Of a stretch of DNA of 64,000 nucleotides, positions 1-10,983 are shown piece after piece. The notes below the pieces were generated by a model. That model searched no databases, was not told the DNA's origin, and saw nothing but the letters and a program-made list of their open reading frames with translations. Where the stretch lies: the NCBI GenBank assembly GCA_029449235.1, contig JANATG010000006.1:2356001-2420000 (forward strand). The letters run 5' to 3'. Source of the stretch: Linnemannia schmuckeri (lineage: Eukaryota > Mortierellomycota > Mortierellomycetes > Mortierellales > Mortierellaceae). The stretch's first letter is position 1. Each line of letters begins with the position of its first letter. Both the position numbers and the translations under genes were made by a program.

Positions 1-158
1 TCCTCTTCCTTCTCGCCACTGAAAAAAAGAATACATACAACACTTTTGTCTCAAGACTAATTAAAGAGAGTACATACTAAAACAGAAAAAGCAAAACAAA
101 CAGATAGACATTCAGACACACATACGAGACAGAGAGCCTGAAAGATACAGAAAAAGCG

Positions 159-3100
159 ATGGCATATGTGGGAAGTCAGTCATCATCCCTAAACGGGCAG
201 CAATACCACCTTCACCACCTACATCATCAAGCACAACCTCAAAGGCCAGCTATCCTTGCATTTCCGGTGAGTGATGAAAGTAGCGATGGGACTGAGTCTG
301 AAGGGAGCCAGAACAAGAAGCTGCTGCTGCTTTCTACCAATGCTTGGAGACTCAAACTTCGCCAGCAGACTATGACCCAGACCCAGACCCAGAACCAGCA
401 ACAGCAGCAATGTCATCAGCAGCACTCAAAAAGTCATCTGATGCATATGAATCCCAAACCACATTACAATTTGATCAATGAAAATGATGGTCACGACCAG
501 AACCATGATGTTCTGGATCAAGATTTGATTACCCCCGCTGCACTGGCCTACAATCTATTGAAGACTTTTGGCCCACCGTCATCCAACCGAGGGAAAAGCG
601 CTACCACCACCACCTTCACTGTTTCTGCAACTGAAAATCTGAAAAAATCCATTGAAAGAGCCCTTGAATCGAGTGAGGATGATGACCCCGCGAAATGGAC
701 GATCCAAACTCTCTTCGAGATCGAAATCTGTTGCACACAACAGACAAAGACTGTGAAATATCATGAGGACGTTGAACAGAGGGCTTCTCAGTTCGTGATT
801 GACGCATTTCATTCCTACATGAACAAGTGGACCTGGGAATATAATGCCTCCAGCGAGAATGGTACTATGATCCACAACAACATCATTGAAAGCAGCGACA
901 AGAACATGCATGCAAGAGCTTGTTCGACCGAACAAACGCGTGACGATTTGGACAAGAATAAGAACAATGGTGATGACGGTGATCTGAACTCATGGGACGA
1001 ACACAAAAAAGAGAGTTTGAATGTTTGCATGCAGATATTGGTGCAGAAGAAGAACGAACCTGAATCAAAGCTCAGAATAGAACGTCCTCGCCCTGTCACA
1101 CAGACTCATCGTCAAATGCTATTAGACGCAATTCTGGAAGGAAGGAATACTTTGCAGGTTTTCCTTGCCATCGACACATTCGAGTTGAGCGATTCCCTCT
1201 CTATCTTGCCTCCCAAGAACGATATCGACCACAATAGCATTAATACTGGCAATGGTGATGGCCCGAATAGACATTGTGATCAAAATACGAGCGGGAAGGA
1301 GAACGAACAACAGAGCAGTGACAGTTACGGCTCAGACTATGGGTCTCTCCTCACAATTAACTTGATCCAACGCGGGCACTTGCATGCCGCCACTCAGTTA
1401 CTTTCTCGCCTCCAACACAATCGCCATCAGCTTCTCATACATGAACAACATAGAAAAGAAAATCAGGTCCGAGACCATGACAACAAAGGAGTGACAAGCG
1501 TAACATCTCTACAGCAGCTATTGGCAAATCGTCTGCTCGACAAGGGTCATCCAGACTTGATCCATCTTTTCGTCAACACCGACCGTGAACTCTGTCGCAC
1601 AATTCTACAAATGATCGATTACAGGTTCGCGGGACAGATCTGGACTTGGATCAAGGGCGAGGTTCTTGATTCGTCTTTGTTAGACCCCTTCCTTGTTGTC
1701 CAGTGCAGAGCCCAGACCTCTTCATCATCACCTGCATCCTCATCAACAACAGAAGCAGCATTACTCGCAAATTGCCCATTGCCGGTGTTGCTCGACATGC
1801 TTGAGACGGCGAACAGTTTGGGGATGTCCTTCGGGCTCGAGAACACAATGAAGAGTTTCAGAAGTATCCAGTTCATTCAGGAATACTGCACCGTCCTTTT
1901 TCTCCTCCTCACTAACAATCGTAATCCTTCCTATTGCAGCTATCATCAGAATTATCACAAACAAAAGAGCCATGCTACTACTACGCAAGAGAATGCCCTC
2001 AGTCTCACTCCATGGATGTTCCTCCCCTCAGTTCTCCCAATCCTGAAGGGGAACCCCGCGTTGCAAAGGTTGGTGGTGTGGACGTTTGCGGCGCGTGAGG
2101 ATGGAATAGCAACAGCTGAGTTTCTGGCGTCTACGCTGGGGCTAGGCGCGTTCTTTGCACAATGTGTTGGGAAAAACAATGAAGAGGAAGACAATGATGC
2201 ACAGAAGCGCGATGATGAGAAAAATGACCAGACACATTATGATAATGGCGCAAAGAAGGAAGCGCTTTTGCTTGAGCAGCCGCTGATCCAAGTTCAGGGA
2301 CAGAGCGTTGAACAGAGTAAAAACCATCAAGTAGAATCGTCAAAGAAAACAGAAAAATACGATACGAACATAGACAATGAAAAGGTTGCGGTGACTAAAG
2401 TGAACAGAGACGACAGCAAGGCAGTACACAGTCCCGATGAGCTCTATAAGACCGTGTCTCCGCTGCTCACTACATCCATTGCTCGAATGTCCCAGCTTGA
2501 TGTCAACAACAACACCGTCATGATCCATAGCAACGGTCTGTCAGGAAATGCATTCACTCGACCGATGCCCACGCCGTTGCAGACAAAGCCATCATCCGCA
2601 CCATCCTCAGCACCAGTACTGCAGCGAGCGCAACCAACGATGGCTCTCCTCAAACAAATGAAACACCTCCCCACCCACAGACGCCATACCACTTCCACTG
2701 CCACTACCTCCTCTACCACCGTCTCTACAACCAACAAGAAGCAATCATGCCAATCCCGCCACACGCTCGACTATAAACCCTCTCCAGGAACCACCATCAT
2801 CCTACTCAACCAAATGTCTCAACTCCAACAACTCTACGACTCCCTCTTTACTTCAGATGTCGTAGGCATGTCGCTGATCCGCCCACTGGCCAAGCCCTGG
2901 GCCAATTTCAAAAACCATCCCGAGAAACTTCAGCAACAACAACTGTTACAGCAATACCAACAGCAGCTCCTACAGCAACAGAAACAGCTAGAGGCGAAGA
3001 AGAAGAATAACGGAGGGGGTTCGAATGGAGGGTGCGCGTACCTGCAATTGGCATGTAGCAGCGACAAGCGCGTCTATGTGATCGATTTAGAAGTCTTCCT

Positions 3101-3696
3101 GGACGAAGAGATGGATCCTTTGCACAAATTCCCTCGCCTCATTGGTGAGATCTTTTTTAACCCATCCATCTGCAAGCTCGGTAAATCCTTGAAAAAAAAG
3201 TGATTGTCTATCTTACCTTCTCTCCCCCTTGTTAGTCTTCTCCTCATCATCGTTTTTTCTAACACCTTCTGCTCTCCTTCTCTTTTTCTTTTAGCGTACA
3301 ACTGGAAAGAAGAAAGCACATTCCTGAAAACCCTCTTCCCAATCCTCAGAGACCGCCAACACCATATCGACAATCTCCTCGACCTCTACCACATCTGGAT
3401 TGCCTCCCACCCCAACCCCAACCCTAACCTCCACCAACCTTCCTCCCCCCACCTGCTCTACAACAACACCAGCAAGATCAAAGCTTGGTACTGCGACGTC
3501 GGCAGCAGCGGTGGTGGGAAGCCCCACTTCCCGACAACAATGTCCCAACCTCGGTTCAAAAACGTCTCAGGTCTGTTATTCAAAGTGATAGGGAGATTTC
3601 TGAAACGCACTTCCAAACTCGATTGGGATGCGTGGACGGTTCGACCGCTTCCTGTCTGTTTGCAACAAGATCTCGGTATGTGATTATTGTTTCTTG

Positions 3697-3729
<33 letters not shown>

Positions 3730-3889
3730 AGATATGGTCGATTGTTAATTTATGCTTCATTTTTATCTATTTTTATCTTTAGCGATGAGTGCACAATGCC
3801 TGTTGGACATGTTCACGATTCTTGACAGGGACGGACAGAGAAGGGAGAGAAAGGAGACCGTTGAATTTATGCTCTTGGCTGTCAAGTGA
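159..3889 (+). CDS. EXD3/Mut-7-like protein with a catalytically dead 3'-5' exonuclease fold
   Basis: Three-exon model (159-3180, 3295-3675, 3783-3889) giving 1169 residues. The first ~880 residues are long, polar and Gln/His/Asn-rich, with helical stretches. The C-terminal ~270 residues follow the Mut-7/EXD3 exonuclease order: a strand ending in VVGM near residue 903, a YLQLA strand followed by VYVIDLEVF, a KLAYNWKEES block across intron 1, and an LSGLL-like plus AMSAQCLLDMF block in the last exon. All acidic metal ligands appear lost. The first motif reads G-M-S-L-I (Ser905) where active members have G-x-D-x-E. The last motif has Ser1137 where the catalytic Asp of the 'DAyCLL' motif should be. 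Family and pseudoenzyme status are inferred from motif order; N-terminal function is unknown. Intron 2 carries a 32-base A tract. The gene converges on an active exonuclease gene 160 bases away. Confidence 0.72.
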
Positions 3890-4020
3890 AAATGCAGAAT
3901 GTTTTCATCCGCCTCATATTCTCCCCTCAAATAACGCACAGATGCCAGGAAGCAAAAAATATCACATAGCAAGTGAATCCTACCAACACAACGAATACCA
4001 AAGAATGTGAAGGAGCACGA

Positions 4021-4026
4021 AATAAA
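4021..4026 (+). terminator. Candidate polyadenylation signal of the EXD3-like gene
   Basis: AATAAA 131 bases downstream of the stop codon, inside the 160-base gap between two convergent genes. Confidence 0.4.
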
Positions 4027-4049
4027 TAGGAGTTATAGGTAACGTTCAT

Positions 4050-6817
4050 TCAGGATTTCTTATGCAAAAATGCAGCGATGACATCCTTCTCCATAACTAC
4101 TTCTACCCCCGCATCCGATCCCTTGTTAGAGTCAGAGTCAGTATCAGGCGGCACAAGAGACGCAAACAAGACCTGGTTCTGCCTCAAATGCCAATCATCT
4201 TCCTGTTCTCCATCGTCCTCTCCAAGGTCGTCATCCTCCGAAAGGTCGCGACCACCAGCCTCCAACCACACAGACTGGTTTCTCTCCATAGTATCCTTCC
4301 CCTCCAACGACTCTGGCAACAGTTGGCTCGGAAAGTAGACCTCTTCTCTGCTACTCTTCTTGTCAGAAGTCGCAGTTAGTGAGGAGCAAGAGAAGGCCCG
4401 CTTTTGAAATCTAGGGGGTATAATGGTGACAGTACTCCTGCTCCCGAGCCGGATCGCCCGAATCACGTTATTGGCGTCATCGGCGGCCCTACTGTTGTTG
4501 GCGTTTTTGTAGAAAAAGTATGGGTCTCCGTTCACATTCATGCTGCGTGTTGCTGGCGATATCGCCCTGGGAGAAGATGATATCGCTGCAGCAGCTGACG
4601 GCTTTGTTGATCGTCCAGTTGTCGTAGTCGAAAAGGATATGGGCGCCTTAGTTGGTACTGCTTCGGTTGTTCTCCGGTTGGCAGTGGTTTGTCCAGATTC
4701 TCCAGTTTTGATTTTCGGGCCCTTGCTGTATCCCATTGAAGACCGCTTCGCTCCAACGAAGCCATCTGCTTCAGCTGTTGCTCTCTTCTCACTTATCTCT
4801 GCCTTCAGAATCGTTGGTGTTTGTTTAGGTTCAGGAATGATTATATCCTTGGCTGTCGCTGGGCGATCCACACGCTCCTGCAATGACCCCCGAACCGTCA
4901 CGACTGTCGTGCCTTGGCTATGGACCGTTGCCAGTTGGACCACATAGTCCTGTTTTGGTCGTGCTTTCTGCAGTTCCTTAATTTTCTCCGCCAGCTCGTA
5001 GGTCACAAAGACGTCGTTCGCGGCGTATGCGAGTTGGTTAGCCGACAGGTTTTTGCTCTCCCAGTTTCCCGTCCTCGTCAACGGTAATTTCTCCACTGCA
5101 TGTTGTAACTGCAATATGCACAATTGAAGAACCATAGGTTAGTTTTGTTACTTCGTTCGCCAATTATTTAACCGTTACAAATTGAATAGATAATGTTTTC
5201 CTGATTGTCGATGTAAGTGACACTTACAAGTTCTCTTGAGAGCCGTTCCATGCTGCGAACCTTCCGTTGAGTTAACAAATCGTCCTGAACTTGAATGCTC
5301 AAAGCGCCCAACTCAACTACACTTGCACACCCAACACCCCAGTCCTTGAACATCTTGGTGGCGTCGTTGCTATTGACCCACGCACATAGTAAACGACAGT
5401 TTCCAATTAACAGCATATCACCTTACCAAATATAATAGCAAAACAAACTGCGCTCCGCCACATATCGCCTTGGCCTTGCTGCACCCCATTACCGAATATT
5501 GATCCCGACCTTGAGTATAGACTTGTCTTGCAGGATCCTGGCCAACGCCTCTGGGAACTTCTTCATATGGATGACGTGGAAGAGATATACCGTCCTGTCA
5601 TCCCCGAGCTGGATGAGCGACATCTTGGCCTGTTTCCCAAATACTCCAAACGCCTTCCATTCCGCGTCTAACGCCCACATTTTCGACCTGTTCAATATCG
5701 TCAAATAAAGAGCATAGCGCTATTAATTATGATGAACGTTAATAGCGCCCTTGGAGACCGCTGGCAACAATCCATGTGATTTGAATGCGTGAAGGGTTCC
5801 TTACGGGTTTGAGTTGAGCCATTGGTCGGCCTCGATGTCGCATTTGGTATACATAACCTCACGGGAATCATTGGTTCGAAAGTCCAGGAACGGTAATTGC
5901 TCCGAGCCCTGAATTCTAGTCTGAGTTGTCTTCGTTGTCGCTGCTCTTGTCTCAGCGGGGGTATGGGGTGGTCTCGGGAGGCTGAAAGGGTCGTAGGACG
6001 GGAAAGCAGTGCTCCAAGTGGACGATTCCGTCGATAAAGGTGATTGTGCTCTAGCCTGTTTTCCTCGAGATCTGTATCTACCGTTATTTATGATGCTGGT
6101 AGTGGTCACATCGTTGTTACTGGTGTTGTTACTGTCGACAGTTCCTGGTCCCGATAGTGCTGCTGATACAGTCCCAGGCTGAAGCGATGCCTTTGTGACC
6201 CAGTTGCGTAATACCCTCTTTCTGCGAACCGTGGAATCGACAGGAGCGCTTGCTGCTCTCGTTACTGTCGTCGCCGTTGTTGCGTTCGCGGCCTTAGTAC
6301 GTATCGTCATCGCAGGGTTTTGTTGTAGCTGTAGTTGTTGAGACGATGCTGGCAGGATGGTACGTCGACTGGATCGTCCGGTCGTAGTGACTCCAGTGTT
6401 TGCCGTCGAAGCAGTGAGGAAAGAAGAAGCGGGTTCGATTCCAGTTCTAGTGTTGACAGTTGAAGTTAGGGTGGCGACTTTTCGGGTCGATAGGAAGGCA
6501 GCTCGCTGTGATATTGCCGCTATATCCCTGAAAGTGGTGGCGCTGCTTGAGGAGGAAGTTGAAGAGGAAGAAGCTCTTCTTGTCCGTGCCTTTGAGAGCT
6601 TGTGTCGGATATCGTTAAGAGGAGGGTATTGCAAGCGACGCGCTGAAGTGTGAATGGCGTGGTGTGATGTCAAGGTTACGTGAGTTGACCGAGAAAGAGT
6701 CGATGGAGGTGACCAGAAGGAGGATACAGGATAGCAGCAGGGGAGAATGTAGGAGGGTGTCCTTGTGGCGAGTACAATGCGAGTGATTGCGGAGTGGGTG
6801 GTGGAAGTGACACTCAT
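4050..6817 (-). CDS. WRN-type DEDDy 3'-5' exonuclease, probably mitochondrial
   Basis: Four exons on the minus strand (6817-5805, 5687-5493, 5369-5228, 5108-4050), 802 residues. The DnaQ-like DEDDy core lies at about residues 335-495 and looks intact: WALDAEW supplies Asp345 and Glu347, KVGINIRNDATK supplies Asp405, and the third motif YAAND supplies Tyr478 and Asp482 (Y-x3-D). GNWESKNLSANQLAYAA matches the conserved block before that motif in Werner-type exonucleases. No helicase domain is present. The first ~65 residues are Ser/Thr/Arg/His-rich without acidic residues and end in HTSARRL, which resembles a mitochondrial presequence and cleavage site. Long Ser/Thr/Arg-rich disordered segments flank the core on both sides. 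Expected activity is removal of nucleotides from DNA (or RNA) 3' ends. Localisation is inferred. Confidence 0.85.
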
Positions 6818-7174
6818 GATGTTGCTATGTTGTTGTTGGTGTTTGTGAGGACAGGGATGAGACCTGCGGGTGCATTCGCTAGGTCGGGTATGCCTGACTT
6901 TCCCTGTTCCTGAGGTGGGGTACTCCGGAGTGTGAATGCAGCAAGAGGAAGGGTTGCCGGTTGTGTGAAGATTGGGGTGAAAGAAGGAAGGGAAAAAAAA
7001 GAGGGTTTGTTGCCACCACGAGTAAAGTTGGTTCGTGTCGTCGTGTCCGTTCCTGTCTTTTTAAACAGCCGTTTTATGACCACTCTATTTTATTTTATTT
7101 TGTGGAAAGGAAAAGATTTAAACTGCATTCATTGAACCTCCTCTTCGTCGCATAGATGGATGGATAATGTATGT

Positions 7175-7924
7175 CTATCGATTCCATGTTCTCCTTCTCG
7201 AAGCGGCTAACGACGACGGCAAAGGCACCGGAGGCTCTTCTGTCTGTACTGCCAACTCAGGCCTCTCCTCCTGACCATCAACACCTGGACCTATTCCTGC
7301 ACTTGCACCACTCGCAGTAGTGACAGAAGTGCTATAAAGAAAGACTGCCGGCTCAAGTTGTTCACCATCACCCTCTCTCGTCGCCGCCCCCTCGTCCTCG
7401 TTCTCCATCACCGCGTCAAGAATAGCGAGCTGTTCCATGACCACTTGATACGATGGGCGGTTTTGTCGCCGGTTACTCCTATGAATGCTGTTGCTCCTCT
7501 CTTCCTCCTCCAGTACCTCCACCTCCTCGAGCCCGGCTGGGAAGGATATACGTCCGTCTCCCAGCCAACTGTTTCTATGACGATTGTTATTGCTGTTGTG
7601 GCGATTGAAGCTGTTCCTCTCGGGGTGTGCAGGTGCAGGTGCAGGAGGGTGAGGATCTTGGTTCCTGTCTATCACAACAGGTATGACTGCATGAGAAGTA
7701 CGGGACGAAAGGAGGTAGCCTGAAAAGGAAGATGGTCGGCTTCGGCGATGGTGATCTTGTGGGATGATAAGTGCGGGGAGTAGTGCTGAGGATTTGTGAG
7801 AGGCTGACCAAATTGCACCTTCTGAACCTCCGGCTGGATGTGGGAGGGAAGAGGGGGTCTGTGGGGGGGAGGAGTGGGGGTGGAGGTTAGAAAGGGTGAA
7901 TGTTGTTGGATGATTGAAAATCAT
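7175..7924 (-). CDS. Disordered hypothetical protein
   Basis: Single uninterrupted reading frame of 249 residues, starting at the first ATG (MIFNHPTTF) after a run of poly-Phe translation from a T-rich leader, which I excluded. The protein is Ser/Pro/His/Asn-rich. It has an acidic cluster (EEVEVLEEEE) followed by a predicted helix (QVVMEQLAILDAVMENEDE). I do not recognise a family. The minus-strand sequence TTTTATATACC lies ~40 bases upstream of the ATG and could be a TATA element. Composition differs from the shadow frames, but without homology this remains tentative. Confidence 0.4.
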   Translation of the reverse strand: MIFNHPTTFTLSNLHPHSSPPQTPSSLPHPAGGSEGAIWSASHKSSALLPALIIPQDHHRRSRPSSFSGYLLSSRTSHAVIPVVIDRNQDPHPPAPAPAHPERNSFNRHNSNNNRHRNSWLGDGRISFPAGLEEVEVLEEEERSNSIHRSNRRQNRPSYQVVMEQLAILDAVMENEDEGAATREGDGEQLEPAVFLYSTSVTTASGASAGIGPGVDGQEERPELAVQTEEPPVPLPSSLAASRRRTWNR

Positions 7925-10167
7925 GATTAGATATTGGAGGCTATAAAGCTTAGGGGAGGTATATAAAACGTGGATGAAAGGGATGAAAGGAGTGAAAGTA
8001 ATGAAGGTGAAGAAACAAGAAAGAAGTCGACGAAAAGTGAGCAAAAAAAAAAAAGGCAAAACGTGAGTGAAGAAGAAAAAAAAAAAAAGTGCAAAGGTGA
8101 AGAAGAAAAAAAAAAATCTAAAAGTCAAGAGATGTAATCAAAAGGGAAAGGAAAGGGATGAGGAGACAAAAACAAGACAAAGGCGAGGAGGGAAGACGAG
8201 ACGACGGTGAAAGACGATGCATCCTCACATCATCATGGCCACAACCTGTTTGTTTACGCACATTGCTTACTTTTCGTTTTCCATCTCGTTTTTTCTCGGC
8301 CTTCGCCGTTGTTTTCTTGCATGTCTTCTTGTGCTTATGTGTGTTCGCTTATGATTTTGTTTCTATTGTTATCGACGCATGCCGCATGTCATCTCCTCCT
8401 TCTCTCGGACCTATTCGTGTTTCCTTCTTTCGCTTATCCCGTTCCCCTCTCTCTCTCTCTCTTTTTTTTTTTTTTTTTTTTTAGCTGATCTTGGAGATGG
8501 AGGACAACACACATACACACGAACAGTCGAATACAATCATCACACACAAACATACTCAAGAAAAAAAAAGGCCTCATTCGCAACCAACCCCTACCGACCT
8601 TGCCCTGGCCAATGCCTTACGACTTGTCTTCAAGCCGCGCCCTATTTTCTTCTCCTGAACTTGTTCCCATTTTCAATACCAACAAACAAACAACAATTTC
8701 ACAAACAAGCAAACAAACATGCGAAAACAGCACATGTGAGTATATGGCTCTTTTAACAACCACCCATACCACACCATTGAAATAAGAAACGATGGCGGAT
8801 GGTCTCCAAGGGTTCAATTCATTTATCTCGTCTTTCGTGTGCTCTTTGGACTTGATTTCATTCGCTCTCTGTCTCCCCCTTATTTTTTCTTCGAAAGGTG
8901 CCCGACTCGACATTAAAAACAAACGTGAGAGAAATTGACAACACCGAAAAAAAATATAACAAAGCAACATTAACAAAGAAAACCACACCAAGTGGACACA
9001 AACATGAAAAGATGGGGGGAGCGAGCGACGTGTGGCCATTAAGATTCTCAACTCACCCACTCACCCACTCATCCACACTCATCACACTCAACCAAAAGAC
9101 GACAACACCGGCAGGGCACCAACCACGAGCGCGGTTTGCTTTTTCTTGGTAAAAATACACCTAGGGGAAGACAAGATGTGCACGAGTACGCACGAAACAA
9201 GGCAGTGCACCAACAGTAAGGAAAAAGAAATAGGAGCATCTATCATTTTTGTTCTGCATCCCCAGTGGTCTCGCTATTCTCGGCAAAGTACTATTTGAGA
9301 GAAGACGCTCACTATCATTTTATGCCTTGTCTGGCGGGCTCTATGCTTAACCCGTTGCTCCTACCTCTTTATCCCATTGCACGCTGCCCTCTCCTCCCTC
9401 TTTCCACTTTTCCTCTAGTCCTAATTCCCGTCATTTGTAATGATGCTAGCCCCCTACCATGAGTAGACCTATCCAAGTAATGGGAAAGAACCTCCGTCAT
9501 TCGTTTCGTAAGTCGTCCTCCTCAGTAGTAACGTTGATCTATGCCAAGAGGACGTTTCTCCGAGGATCATGTTTTTTTTTTCTGTTGTGTATCCAAGAAT
9601 ATGTAATGTGCGCGCGCGTATGTATCTATGAGCGCTTACTCTTGCATACACAGATGATGATTCTTCTACTTGTTTTTCTTCTCGTGCCTTTTTTCTTCTT
9701 CTTCGCTTTCGCCTTGCATACCTCGGCATACTCCTTTCTTTCTCTACCCTTTTTTTTTTGATCGAAAAGACATTGACACTGGCATTAGAATTGAAAAAGT
9801 GACAAAATAAAAAATAGGGTGAAAGATGCTTTTACCCCTTGTTTGTTACTCATGCGGTTAGAAGTGCTGATCTACCTTCACGACAATGCAAATGACATAG
9901 AAAAATAATCATAACCTTCGTGTGCAAGTTTTGATCCTGTTACTTACAAAAAAGAAAAAAGAAAAATTAGATCAAAGGTTGATTTATGGGAATCTAATAA
10001 AAAAGACATCAATCGTCTGTCACCTACAGCAACAAGCCCAAATGACAATTGACAGCATGCTTGGTATATTTTTTGTTATTTGATAATAAAAAGAAGAGAA
10101 AGTGAACCGCTCAGAATGTGCGACCGCCCTCATCATAGCCGCCTTGAAGGGTGACTAGACAAGATCA
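7925..10167. other. Gene-poor stretch
   Basis: About 2.2 kb with no frame I can defend. It holds purine-rich runs at 8040-8120 (the leader of the minus-strand frame to its left), a (CT)n plus T22 pyrimidine tract at 8448-8482, CA-rich sequence at 9050-9100, and T-rich blocks near 9570-9770. No tRNA-like A/B box pair with proper spacing was seen. Confidence 0.5.
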
Positions 10168-10587
10168 TCAATAAGCAGGCACCCAACTCTTCAAAAGAAG
10201 AATTTGGAGTGTGCTTCGCTTCCCTTTACGGGCAGCGCACTTCAACTCATCGTCGAGGGTAAACTGTGTGTCTATGTTGGGAAACAAAGACTGGAAATGT
10301 ACTAGACAGAAATCCTGTAAGTACAGTCGATAGAGAACAAACCCTTCGCGGTTGCTGAGTTCTTTTATAGTCCGAGGAGGTAGAATGTGTGACTTTGGAA
10401 TTGTGTAGGAGGGACGAAAGAAGACGAGAAGGTGGGATTCATGGGGACGGAAAGGAGGGATTTGAAGGGCCGCTTTTTGTGGTTTTGTGTCGTTGTTTTT
10501 GAGAGATTTATTCTCATTTTTTTATGTGATTGCTGCCTTTTTGCTGGTGAGTGCAATTTGCTTTTTGAACTCTTTGGCACTTTTCAT
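10168..10587 (-). pseudogene. Possible small gene broken by one in-frame stop
   Basis: Starting at ATG 10587, the minus strand reads 139 codons with a single TAA at codon 22 (10522-10524), then 117 uninterrupted codons to TGA. The downstream part looks protein-like, with segments such as RTIKELSNREGFVLYRLYLQ and LDDELKCAARKGKRSTLQIL, rather than low complexity. No further Met occurs after the stop. I recognise no family. It could be a decayed gene, a gene whose upstream exon I cannot place, or chance. Confidence 0.22.
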
Positions 10588-10802
10588 AGCAAATACTAGT
10601 CATGGTGTTGTTCACATAGCGAAAGGGTGGTTGCTTTTTTTGTTGATCGAAAAGAAGAGTTAAAATACCAAACAGCGTCTGTGTGATTGTTGTAGTGTTT
10701 GGTGGCGTTCTCCCGTCTTTCTTCCCCGGCTCATCCTTCGCTCAGGCACAAACAACGGCCCAAAAGGATGAAAAGAAAACACAAATACGCAGTCACATCG
10801 AC

Positions 10803-10859
10803 TTTTTTTTTTTTTTCTGCTGACTGGCAGTCGGTCTTTTTTTTTTTTCTGCTGACTGG
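10803..10859 (+). repeat. Direct repeat of poly-T plus CTGCTGACTGG
   Basis: Two copies of a T tract (14 and 12 Ts) followed by CTGCTGACTGG, at 10803-10827 and 10837-10859, about 130 bases upstream of the NUG1 start codon. This is a local duplication in the leader/promoter. Confidence 0.7.
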
Positions 10860-10983
10860 ACTGACTTGACTTGACTGACAAAGCAAACCGACCGCAATTC
10901 GACCGGTTCCTTCTTTTCCGTCCTCCCTCTTCTTCCCCTTCCTCCCCTCTGTACATCCCATCCTTCATACACACATCCCAACA

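Noticed and set aside
8803..8822. B-box-like GGGTTCAATTC near a GATGGCGGATGG stretch
   Set aside because: Spacing to any A box is too short and the flanks do not pair as an acceptor stem.
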